DNA of 52,681 nucleotides. It comes from Saprospiraceae bacterium. Lineage in GTDB: Bacteria; Bacteroidota; Bacteroidia; Chitinophagales; Saprospiraceae. The position numbers and the translations under genes are program-made. The notes under the pieces were generated by a model, which saw only the letters and a list, made by a program, of their open reading frames with translations, ran no database searches and was not told the DNA's origin. The stretch is from NCBI GenBank assembly GCA_022841745.1, contig JALHQW010000042.1:19940-72620 (forward strand), written 5' to 3'. Every line of letters begins with the position of its first letter. The first letter of the stretch is position 1. Below, in pieces: positions 45,031-52,681 of this stretch.

Positions 45031-46122
45031 ATGAGTAAGCACGGTAGGGTTTTGGTAGCCATGAGTGGCGGCATTGACAGCACGGTGACGGCCATGCTCA
45101 TGCATGAGGAGGGCTATGAAGTGGTAGGAATTACCATGAAAACATGGGACTACGCCACCTCTGGAGGTACGCACAAAGAGACTGGTTGCTGCAGCCTCGA
45201 CTCCATCAACGATGCCCGCAAAGTGGCCGTGGACATGAAGTTCCACCATTTCATCGTGGATATACGGGAGGAGTTTGGCGACCATGTTATAGACAATTTC
45301 GTGGACGAGTACATGGCTGGGCGCACGCCCAACCCCTGTGTGCTTTGCAATACGCACATCAAGTGGAGCGCCTTGTTGAAACGTGCCGATTCCTTGGACT
45401 GTGAGTTCATCGCAACTGGCCATTACGCTATCATCAACCAACATGAAGACAGGCATTTTATCACAAAAGCCAAAGACCTTCAAAAAGACCAGTCTTATGT
45501 GCTATGGGGACTTAGCCAAGAATGCCTTAGCCGCAGCCGTTTCCCGTTGGGCTATATGACGAAGCCAGAGGTTCGGCAAATTGCATTTGAAAGGGGCTAT
45601 ACCGAGCTTGCCAAAAAAGGCGAGAGTTACGAAATCTGTTTTGTGCCCGATAACGACTACCGAGGATTCCTGAAGCGGCGAATAGAAGGGCTGGAAGAGC
45701 GGGTAGCAGGTGGCAAGTTCGTAAATGCAGCAGGTCAAGTACTCGGGGAGCATGAAGGTTACCCCTTCTACACCATTGGCCAACGGAAAGGGCTTGGCAT
45801 TGCTTTTGGCCAACCCATGTTCGTATCAGAAATCCGACCTGAAACCAACACGGTTGTACTTGGCTCAGAAGACGAACTGATCCGGAACAGCATGAACGTA
45901 GGCCAAGTGAACGCCATGAAATATGCTTCCTTGCCAGAAGGGTTAGAGCTCGTCACCAAAGTCCGTTATCGTGACAACGGCACTTTCAGCCTACTGAAAA
46001 ACTTGGAAAATGGGCATGTGAGAGTAGATTTTTTAGCCAATGTAAAAGGCATCGCACCGGGGCAATCAGCCGTTTTTTACGAGGGCGATGACGTGGTAGG
46101 CGGGGGCATCATTTATCGTTAA
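45031..46122 (+). CDS. mnmA: tRNA-specific 2-thiouridylase MnmA
   Basis: A 363-residue cytoplasmic enzyme that thiolates U34 of tRNAs for Lys, Glu and Gln. The PP-loop AMSGGIDSTV is at the N-terminus, GITMKTWDY follows, NPCVLCNTHIKW holds the first catalytic cysteine and YEICFVPDNDYRGFL the second. FYTIGQRKGLGI and the C-terminal beta-barrel are also present. The start at ATG 45031 (MSKHGRVLVAMSGG) fits the family; the 65 codons open before it do not. Notably tRNA-Lys with anticodon TTT, one of its substrates, is encoded at the other end of this window. Confidence 0.97.
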   Translation: MSKHGRVLVAMSGGIDSTVTAMLMHEEGYEVVGITMKTWDYATSGGTHKETGCCSLDSINDARKVAVDMKFHHFIVDIREEFGDHVIDNFVDEYMAGRTPNPCVLCNTHIKWSALLKRADSLDCEFIATGHYAIINQHEDRHFITKAKDLQKDQSYVLWGLSQECLSRSRFPLGYMTKPEVRQIAFERGYTELAKKGESYEICFVPDNDYRGFLKRRIEGLEERVAGGKFVNAAGQVLGEHEGYPFYTIGQRKGLGIAFGQPMFVSEIRPETNTVVLGSEDELIRNSMNVGQVNAMKYASLPEGLELVTKVRYRDNGTFSLLKNLENGHVRVDFLANVKGIAPGQSAVFYEGDDVVGGGIIYR

Positions 46123-46134
46123 ACATTCCTAACT

Positions 46135-46297
46135 CAATGGTTCGTGAAGTTGTAAGGTTTTATGGTTTTCGGGATTTGGGACAAAACCTAATCGTAAATC
46201 ATTTTTGAAAAGGTTGGAAAAGCAACCTATCTTTTCAAAAACGGCTACTGTGCCGCAACCTTAGAACCCGAAAACCCGAAAACTTCACGAACCATTG
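46135..46297. repeat. Long inverted repeat with nested hairpin after mnmA
   Basis: CAATGGTTCGTGAAGTT (46135-46151) is exactly complementary to 46281-46297. Inside, TTTTGAAAAGGTTG and CAACC-TATC-TTTTCAAAA form a second hairpin at 46202-46241, and tandem CCCGAAAA words lie next to the right arm (46267-46282) with TTTTCGGG next to the left. The transcript could fold into a branched structure. Confidence 0.85.
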
Positions 46298-46323
46298 CAA
46301 CTAATACCTTAAATCAATCCATT

Positions 46324-47070
46324 GTGAAAAACCGTTTCCTATACCTGCTTTTTGGATTCTCAATCATCCTTGTTGCCGCTTGCAAGGAGACACCGGATGA
46401 TTACAATCCAAATTTAGGCTACGATTACTATCCATTGGAGGTAGGCAAGTTTTTTGAATACCAAATGGATTCTATCATTTTCGACCCGAACGGGGACACC
46501 ACAGTTTTTCATACAACTTCTTTCCTTCGGGAGGAAATCCTCGATACCCTGACCGACAACGAGGGGAACACCATGTATAAAATCGAACAATACGAGCGAG
46601 CCGCCGATACCTTGCCATGGAATATCAAAAAAGTATTGTCGGTTGCCTTGGTTGACAACCAAGCAACAAGGACTGAAGACAACCTTCATTTTGTAAAAAT
46701 TGCCTTCCCATTGGCCAAAGGAAACCGTTGGAAAGGGAACAGCCACTTTGACGAAGGCTTGATTGTGGATATTGCGGGGGAAACTGTTGCCATGTTCAAA
46801 GGTTGGGAATACAGGGTAAATGACTTCGGCGTAGCAGATACAATAGGTGGCTTTCAGTTTGATGAAACAATCCTGATAGAAGAGGCCGAAAATGAGAACC
46901 TGATAGAACTCAGGCGCTCCTATGCCACCTATGCAAAGGGTGTTGGCTTGGTTGCAAGGGAGCTTTGGATTTTGGATACTCAATGCATTGACGACTGCGT
47001 AGGCCAACCATGGGAACAAAAAGCTGAGAAGGGCTTCATTTTAAGACAAACCATCATCAACCATAATTAA
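46324..47070 (+). CDS. Hypothetical lipoprotein
   Basis: A 248-residue protein with a lipoprotein signal peptide: LLFGFSIILVAAC, lipid-bearing Cys20. The mature part is rich in beta-strand pattern (YYPLEVGKFFEYQMDSIIFD, NRWKGNSHFDEG, YATYAKGVGLVARELWI) and resembles lipoproteins of Bacteroidota that I know only as hypothetical. GTG at 46324 is the start. Its stop codon overlaps the rimM start codon by one base (TAATG at 47068-47072), so the two are translationally coupled, although no functional link is known. Confidence 0.8.
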   Translation: MKNRFLYLLFGFSIILVAACKETPDDYNPNLGYDYYPLEVGKFFEYQMDSIIFDPNGDTTVFHTTSFLREEILDTLTDNEGNTMYKIEQYERAADTLPWNIKKVLSVALVDNQATRTEDNLHFVKIAFPLAKGNRWKGNSHFDEGLIVDIAGETVAMFKGWEYRVNDFGVADTIGGFQFDETILIEEAENENLIELRRSYATYAKGVGLVARELWILDTQCIDDCVGQPWEQKAEKGFILRQTIINHN

Positions 47071-47585
47071 TGTCCGACAAACTGGTTTCGGTAGGCTTTA
47101 CCAAGAAAACACACGGCGCACAGGGCGAGTTAAGAATCACCGTCAAGGACGAATATTTCGACGATTTCGCCAACTCGGATGTCGTGTTCATGAACGTACA
47201 AGGCAAGCCACTGCCGTTTTTTATAGAGAACTTGCGGGATGCAGGTGATATTTTACTGAAAATCGAAGATGTGGATTCATCTACCGAGGCCAAGCAACTA
47301 ACTTCAAAAGAACTGTTCCTGAGGGAGCAGGATATAAAGCTCTTCAAGGAAGAAACTGGCGTTGTAACCTTTGAATCGTTAACTGGCTACGACCTCCATG
47401 ACGAGCAACTTGGGTATGTGGGAAAAATAGTTGATGTGGAAGTACTTCCTCACCAATATTTGGCGATTGTCAGCTACAAGGAGAGCGAAATCTTTGTGCC
47501 ACTACATGCCAACCTTGTAGTCTCATTGGATGATAAAAAGCAGACTATCGTGCTGCGCCTGCCCGACGGCTTGCTTGATTTGTAA
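47070..47585 (+). CDS. rimM: Ribosome maturation factor RimM
   Basis: A 171-residue 16S rRNA processing protein that helps assembly of the 30S head by binding S19. N-terminal barrel: VSVGFTKKTHGAQGELRITV (family form GKITKPHGIRGEL). The C-terminal PRC-barrel shows LTGYDLHDEQLGYVGKIVDVEVLPHQ and ends IFVPLHANLVVSLDDKKQTIVLRLPDGLLDL. Length is normal. In many genomes rimM is next to rpsP and trmD; here it follows a lipoprotein gene instead. A terminator lies directly after the stop codon. Confidence 0.96.
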   Translation: MSDKLVSVGFTKKTHGAQGELRITVKDEYFDDFANSDVVFMNVQGKPLPFFIENLRDAGDILLKIEDVDSSTEAKQLTSKELFLREQDIKLFKEETGVVTFESLTGYDLHDEQLGYVGKIVDVEVLPHQYLAIVSYKESEIFVPLHANLVVSLDDKKQTIVLRLPDGLLDL

Positions 47586-47617
47586 AAAAGGCAACCGCAC
47601 AAAAGCGGCTGCCCTTT
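47584..47617. terminator. Terminator between rimM and the helix-hairpin-helix gene
   Basis: AAAAAAGGCAACCGC / GCGGCTGCCCTTT stem with one mismatch, loop ACAAAA; usable in both directions between convergent genes. Confidence 0.75.
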
Positions 47618-47643
47618 CGAATTCATTTGATTTTAGCGACTTT

Positions 47644-48336
47644 TCAGGAGGGTTTTCCTCCATTCAAATCGTCTTGGAAAGCCTTTAGTTCTTCCCACTT
47701 GCCCGCAGCAGCGAGCGCTGCTTGTTGTGGCCATGTACCTGGGTCAGCCATGCGAAAAGCTGAACCGCCAGACGCTATTATTTCTTTAAGCTTTTCGACG
47801 GAGGTCTGAGCAAGTATGGCGAAACTCCCTATACCATTTTCATTGAGCAACTGTGCTATTTTTGGCCCTATACCTTCCACTTTCTTGAGGTCGTCTTGAT
47901 GGTGCGCCGCAGCCGCAAAAACAGGGGCAGCCATCGCAGCAGCAGCTACCGGTGCTGCAACAGAAGCCAAAGCATTGGACTCCCCTTTTTGGGATGCCAA
48001 TGCAATCAAATCGCTTTCGCTTTTTTCTAACCGAAACCTCATGCCTGCCAAGTCACCTTCCAAGGACATGATTTTCCTGCGGAGGCTCGAATTGTCTTTT
48101 TCGCTTTCTTCCAACTTGTACTGGACGCTAATATGTTCCTTCTCCAAGTCAAGTAGCACCGCCTTCATCCGGTTATGTTCGGCATCTAATTCTTGGTACA
48201 ACTTGTGCCATTTGTACCATAAAATATATCCCAACAACAATCCCAAAAGGAATGCTACGAGCAGCATTAACAAGATTTCCAATGTGTGGTCAACATAAGT
48301 GCCTGATCCAGGGCTTTGGAAGGTATTTTCAAACAT
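47644..48336 (-). CDS. Membrane protein with coiled coil and helix-hairpin-helix domain
   Basis: A 230-residue protein. One membrane helix at about residues 18-40 (LEILLMLLVAFLLGLLLGYILWY), then a coiled coil (about 45-120), an Ala-rich linker (ALASVAAPVAAAAMAAPVFAAAA) and a C-terminal helix-hairpin-helix domain starting LKKVEGIGPKIAQLLNENGIGSFAILA. The latter resembles the DUF4332 / flap-endonuclease-like domains common in Bacteroidota. It might bind DNA close to the membrane; no catalytic residues are evident. Same strand as and 54 bp downstream of the OmpA-like gene. Confidence 0.82.
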   Translation of the reverse strand: MFENTFQSPGSGTYVDHTLEILLMLLVAFLLGLLLGYILWYKWHKLYQELDAEHNRMKAVLLDLEKEHISVQYKLEESEKDNSSLRRKIMSLEGDLAGMRFRLEKSESDLIALASQKGESNALASVAAPVAAAAMAAPVFAAAAHHQDDLKKVEGIGPKIAQLLNENGIGSFAILAQTSVEKLKEIIASGGSAFRMADPGTWPQQAALAAAGKWEELKAFQDDLNGGKPS

Positions 48337-48390
48337 GGCTAAAGGTATTTAATGCAAAAATTGTCATGCAATTAATTGTCTATCACTTAG

Positions 48391-49233
48391 TTAGATGGAG
48401 GGTTTTTTATTGAGCACCAGCACAGCCCGCCTGTTAAGTCGGCTTCCCTCTTCTGTCGTGTTATCGGCTACAGGCTCCAATTCTCCTTTGGACTCAATGG
48501 AAAGCCGCTCTTTGGCGATGCCTTTTGTTACCAAAATGTCACGGATATGCTTAGCCCGTTCCAAACCGAGTTGTTGGTTGAAAGCTATAGTGCCTGAATC
48601 ATCGGTATGACCAGTGATGGCAACCGTTTCATCAGTCTTGGAAAGCCTGCTTGCTAATTTCTCCAAGTACTCGTCCACCCTTGGGTCAGATTCTTTTGTA
48701 GATTTCGCATAAGGGAAAAGGATGGTAATGGTGTTGTCCACTTCTACAATCTCGACAATATCTTCCTTGGGCTTATCCTTCGTGCTGAAACTGGCAGCCT
48801 CAAATTTCTTCGTCCTTGAGTCGGAAGTTTCATCCACCAACCGAGAAGTAACGGTCAGCCACTCAGGGTTTAACGTGGGTACCTCCTTCAACAGCAATTC
48901 CTTGACCTTGGCGGCACGAGCAATGCCCATATTGGGGAAATCTTCGGGCGATTTCTCATCCTTGAAATACAGTCCTGTTATTTCAAGCAGTTTCCCCTCA
49001 GTTAGATTTGCTAGCAAGGATTCACGGTGGGCATTCCAGGTAGGACGGGTTTCAGGCTGGGCATTTTGCCATGAAAAGACGATTGGTCGGTTGTCAACAG
49101 TATCTACTACAGGAGGTGGTGCAATGATTTTTTCACCACACGCTTGTTTGATATGGCAGACATACCATTGCTGGCAGACCACGCACCACAACACGAACAA
49201 TCCTATAGGAAGCAATGTCAAACGTGCAGACAT
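48391..49233 (-). CDS. OmpA-family protein
   Basis: A 280-residue envelope protein. N-terminal membrane anchor or signal (LTLLPIGLFVLWCVVCQQWYV). Residues about 55-165 contain a degenerate first OmpA-like half (ITGLYFKDEKSPEDFPNMGIARAAKVKELL). Residues about 165-275 are a typical OmpA C-terminal peptidoglycan-binding domain: TILFPYAKSTKESDPRVDEYLEKLA, VAITGHTDDSGTIAFNQQLGLERAKHIRDIL, SKGELEPVADNTTEEGSRLNRRAVLVL. It should link the membrane to peptidoglycan. The duplication of the OmpA-like fold within one chain is notable but not unusual in this phylum. Confidence 0.9.
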   Translation of the reverse strand: MSARLTLLPIGLFVLWCVVCQQWYVCHIKQACGEKIIAPPPVVDTVDNRPIVFSWQNAQPETRPTWNAHRESLLANLTEGKLLEITGLYFKDEKSPEDFPNMGIARAAKVKELLLKEVPTLNPEWLTVTSRLVDETSDSRTKKFEAASFSTKDKPKEDIVEIVEVDNTITILFPYAKSTKESDPRVDEYLEKLASRLSKTDETVAITGHTDDSGTIAFNQQLGLERAKHIRDILVTKGIAKERLSIESKGELEPVADNTTEEGSRLNRRAVLVLNKKPSI

Positions 49234-49524
49234 AAGGCTCTAATTTTAGGTGAACAAAAGCAAAAAAAATGGAGCAGTTACTTGAAGCTATTGATGTAGA
49301 ACTTATATTAGGATAGAACTAGCGGATGTATTTTCGGCATATCAAACCAATAAAAAGGAAAGCTTTGGTATAATTGAGATTGGATAATACATTCTTCTTC
49401 AACCTCGAAATTTTCACAAATTTAGAATAATCTTTGAATCAATCTGTTTAATCGGAAAAAAATAAAAAAACAAGGAAGTTTCTAATTATTCTTCATCCAA
49501 CAGTGTGACTTCAATTGGCAGTAC

Positions 49525-50178
49525 TCAAGGTGATTGCAACGGAACAATGTCAAGCCCTGAGATAGCCTCAATCATACTGGCCTCCTCTACCGAAACTTTA
49601 GCAATATGTGCTTTCAGCAATAGGAAAGTCCTTTCAACTTCCGTTTTTCGAATGGTGATTTCAAGAAGAGCATCTTCTTCGAAAACTTGGTTAACCACGT
49701 TTATTTCCAGCTTTTTTACGGCATTCATTACATCGGGCATGATGGCATAGGGAAAAGTAAGCCTAAAGGAATCTTCCACAATTTTTTCAACAATCGAAGC
49801 TTTTTGGAGCGCTTCCTGTGCCCCTTGACGGTAGGCATTAATGAGGCCTGAGGTGCCCAAAAGCGTACCACCAAAATAACGGACTACTACAATGAAGACG
49901 TTCGATAGTCCAAAACTGTCAATTTGGCCTAAAATGGGTTTTCCCGCAGTGCCGCTGGGTTCGCCGTCGTCATTTGCCCTAAAATTATTCTTGTCAAGGC
50001 CCAAGCGGTAAGCGTAGCAATGGTGCCGGGCCTTTGGGTGTTCTTTTCTCAAAAAATCAAGATAGTGGGCGATCTCCGCTTCTGACCGAATGGGCCAAGC
50101 ATAAGCAAGGAACTTGCTGCCACGGTCGCGAAACTCACCCGTAGAAGGTGCGGCCAATGTAAGATAGGCATCTTTCAA
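49525..50178 (-). CDS. YigZ/IMPACT family protein
   Basis: A 217-residue cytoplasmic protein. The N-terminal IMPACT-like domain has REFRDRGSKFLAYAWPI-type sequence (EFRDRGSKFLAYAWPI), KARHHCYAYRLG, the segment NDDGEPSGTAGKPILGQI and VFIVVVRYFGGTLLGTSGLINAYRQGAQEAL. The C-terminal half is the DUF1949-like EF-G domain V-type fold. The family is linked to translation control; its bacterial function is not well defined. It is 16 bp downstream of truB on the same strand, so probably co-transcribed. Confidence 0.93.
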   Translation of the reverse strand: MKDAYLTLAAPSTGEFRDRGSKFLAYAWPIRSEAEIAHYLDFLRKEHPKARHHCYAYRLGLDKNNFRANDDGEPSGTAGKPILGQIDSFGLSNVFIVVVRYFGGTLLGTSGLINAYRQGAQEALQKASIVEKIVEDSFRLTFPYAIMPDVMNAVKKLEINVVNQVFEEDALLEITIRKTEVERTFLLLKAHIAKVSVEEASMIEAISGLDIVPLQSP

Positions 50179-50194
50179 AAGCTATGGTAGTTTA

Positions 50195-50917
50195 TCAAGT
50201 AGCTTCGGTGGTTGCTATATTCCCAATATGTTCTACCAAGGAATCGAGGTTCCAGGCATTGTCCACATGGTATTCACCGATTTTAGTTCGGCGCAGTGCA
50301 GTCAGGTAAGCACCACTGCCGAGCTGTTTCCCCATGTCAAAAGCCAAAGAACGAATATAAGTGCCCTTACTGCACTTCACCCGAAAATCAACCTGTGGAA
50401 TCTCAATGCGGGTGATGTCGAATTCATAAATCTTGACAGGTCTTGGTTTAACTTCTATGGTAATGCCCTGCCGGGCTTTTTTATAAAGTGGCTGCCCGTC
50501 CACCTTAATGGCAGAAAACATGGGGGGCAATTGCTCCAAGTCTCCTATGAATGACAGCCTTGCAGTTTCAATCGCTTCTTCGGTTATGTGCTCAATCGGG
50601 AAAAAAGCATCAGGTTCGGATTCCGCATCATAGCTCGGCGTGGTAGTCCCAAGCACCAAGGTTCCAACATACTCCTTGGCTTGGTCTTGGTATTCAGACA
50701 ACTTCTTGGTGCTTTTGCCAGTGCAGATGATAAGAAGGCCTGTGGCCATGGGGTCAAGCGTACCCGCATGACCTACCTTGATGTTTTTCAAGCCAAGGCT
50801 ATGACGTAGGCTGATACGGATTTTGTTCACGACGTCGAAGGATGTCCATCCATGTGGCTTGTCAACCAACAGGGTAGCTCCGTCCACCAACCTTCGACTC
50901 GGCAAAGGGTCTTCCAT
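50195..50917 (-). CDS. truB: tRNA pseudouridine(55) synthase TruB
   Basis: A 240-residue enzyme making pseudouridine 55 in the T-loop of tRNAs. Motif TLLVDKPHGWTSFDVVNKI at the start, KVGHAGTLDPMATGLL with the catalytic Asp, then the conserved YVGTLVLGTTTPSYDAE and GTYIRSLAFDMGKQLGSGAYLTALRRTKIG. The start is set at ATG 50917 (MEDPLPSRRLVDG) since the 42 open codons upstream (to 51043) show no family similarity. In related genomes uppP usually lies between the DUF3098 gene and truB; here only 131 bp without that gene separate them. Confidence 0.96.
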   Translation of the reverse strand: MEDPLPSRRLVDGATLLVDKPHGWTSFDVVNKIRISLRHSLGLKNIKVGHAGTLDPMATGLLIICTGKSTKKLSEYQDQAKEYVGTLVLGTTTPSYDAESEPDAFFPIEHITEEAIETARLSFIGDLEQLPPMFSAIKVDGQPLYKKARQGITIEVKPRPVKIYEFDITRIEIPQVDFRVKCSKGTYIRSLAFDMGKQLGSGAYLTALRRTKIGEYHVDNAWNLDSLVEHIGNIATTEAT

Positions 50918-51048
50918 GTAAATGGATTTAAGGCCAAAAGGCTTCCCGATTGGACAGGAACAACATTGGCCCTTGATGACTAAACTGGCGATATTGCACA
51001 GTTCAGCATATTGTATTAAAAAAATATACCAATTCCAAAACAAACCAA

Positions 51049-51393
51049 CTATGCAACCTCTGCTGCTGGGGTAACCTCGTGCATTGGCTTCTTGAAAATG
51101 GCAATGATTTCGACCACAAGCCCCAGCAGGATAATGGCTGGTGCTATCACCGTACGGCGACGGCTGTAAATAAGGCTCTCATCCCAGGTGTTGGGGTCAG
51201 GCATTTGGCCACCGCTCATCAGCACCAAGCCGAATGCAATCAACGCAAGCCCGACCAACATGAGCAGGTAGTTGGTTTTGTCAAAAATCAGGATGGTGCT
51301 CTTGGGCGCAACTGCTGCCGCCTTCGAACGCTGAACTGTTGGTGCCGACTTGGTGGGCGTGGTAGCTACAACAACTTTCTTCTTTGTACTCAT
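51049..51393 (-). CDS. DUF3098 membrane protein
   Basis: A 114-residue inner-membrane protein. A basic and Ala/Thr-rich N-terminus is followed by two membrane helices: TNYLLMLVGLALIAFGLVLMSGG (about residues 41-63) and TVIAPAIILLGLVVEIIAIF (about 81-100). The connecting loop PDPNTWDESLIYSRRRT is characteristic of DUF3098. The gene regularly follows ftsX in Bacteroidota, so a role beside FtsX in cell division or envelope work is plausible but not shown. Confidence 0.92.
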   Translation of the reverse strand: MSTKKKVVVATTPTKSAPTVQRSKAAAVAPKSTILIFDKTNYLLMLVGLALIAFGLVLMSGGQMPDPNTWDESLIYSRRRTVIAPAIILLGLVVEIIAIFKKPMHEVTPAAEVA

Positions 51394-51449
51394 TTTTTAT
51401 GTTTTAACTCCCAATAAACCGATTTGGGAAAGAAGTTCATTTTACAATA

Positions 51450-52401
<952 letters not shown>

Positions 52402-52423
52402 TAATGGCTATAAAAGTAAGGCG

Positions 52424-52431
52424 CAAAAATA
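52424..52431 (-). promoter_or_regulatory. Possible -7 element for ftsX
   Basis: The minus strand reads TATTTTTG followed by CGCC, 23 bases before the start codon. At 20 bases upstream there is ATG instead of TTG, so the match is partial. Confidence 0.4.
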
Positions 52432-52616
52432 GAAAACAGTTTGCAGTTCGTCATTGTGGAGTTGGTAGGCACTTGTCGTTCCATTTTTGAATAAATCAAA
52501 CTAACGAAAGATAAAGCAGCTCCTGACAGCCCTCCCGACATGTCGCATGGGCGTCAAGTTAATTTTCAGGGTAAAAGCATCAAAGTATTGTTAGGACTTC
52601 TTGCAGGTATTGGACG

Positions 52617-52679
52617 TTAAGCGAAGCTCTGAACCGTCGTTTTTTCAGGCTCAACTTGTCCGGCATTTTCGACAACCTG
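52617..52679 (-). CDS. Possible C-terminal end of a gene entering from beyond the window
   Basis: The frame QVVENAGQVEPEKTTVQSFA followed by a stop has protein-like composition, but only 20 codons are visible. A second frame is also open from the window edge to 52582-52584. I cannot decide which, if either, is real. Confidence 0.2.
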   Translation of the reverse strand, partial: QVVENAGQVEPEKTTVQSFA

Positions 52680-52681
52680 TG

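Noticed and set aside
52582-52681. Second open frame reading in from the right edge on minus
   Set aside because: Basic low-complexity translation; cannot be judged from about 30 codons.

Overview
The window comes from the chromosome of a Bacteroidota bacterium, most likely from the Saprospiraceae or a close relative. Four pieces of evidence point there. Four proteins end in type IX secretion system (T9SS) type A sorting domains. The two giant surface proteins use HYR-like and SprB repeats. The readable promoters follow the Bacteroidota pattern TTG-N17..20-TAnnTTTG. The ftsX-DUF3098-truB neighbourhood is typical of this phylum. Names are given by recognising motifs in the translated sequence, without database searches.

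Layout. At 1-333 there is a tRNA-Lys gene followed by tandem degenerate copies of itself. From 407 to 11006 almost everything is on the minus strand: a HAD phosphatase, a secreted esterase, aroC, a peroxiredoxin-like protein, a T9SS cargo protein, dnaK, a two-gene HNH endonuclease module, a MeaB-type GTPase and a WD40 protein. From 11096 to 18205 most genes are on the plus strand: a phosphopantetheinyl transferase, a coiled-coil membrane protein, DUF2452 and DUF1573 proteins, signal peptidase I and a thioredoxin-fold protein, with one 3'-5' exonuclease on the minus strand.

The region 18544-36897 holds two consecutive giant T9SS-exported proteins. The first has 4748 residues and contains 33 tandem units of 84 residues (8.3 kb of DNA). 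The second has 1188 residues and nine SprB repeats. A PAP2/haloperoxidase-type lipoprotein follows. From 38519 to 44586 on the minus strand lie an MFS transporter with a small membrane partner, a dehydrogenase of the SDR family lacking its catalytic lysine, tRNA-Pro and tRNA-Thr, a DUF2807 protein and two RlpA-like proteins. The end of the window carries mnmA, a lipoprotein and rimM on plus, then on minus a helix-hairpin-helix protein, an OmpA-like protein, a YigZ/IMPACT protein, truB, a DUF3098 protein and ftsX.

The main oddities are outside ordinary gene content: (1) tRNA-Lys-derived tandem repeats of exactly 110 bp; (2) a set of intergenic inverted repeats built from short tandem words, a different word at each locus, often starting on a stop codon; (3) three perfect hairpins in a row at 42712-42862; (4) a higher-order duplication in the giant repeat array; and (5) paired cysteine losses in that array that suggest its disulfide connectivity.
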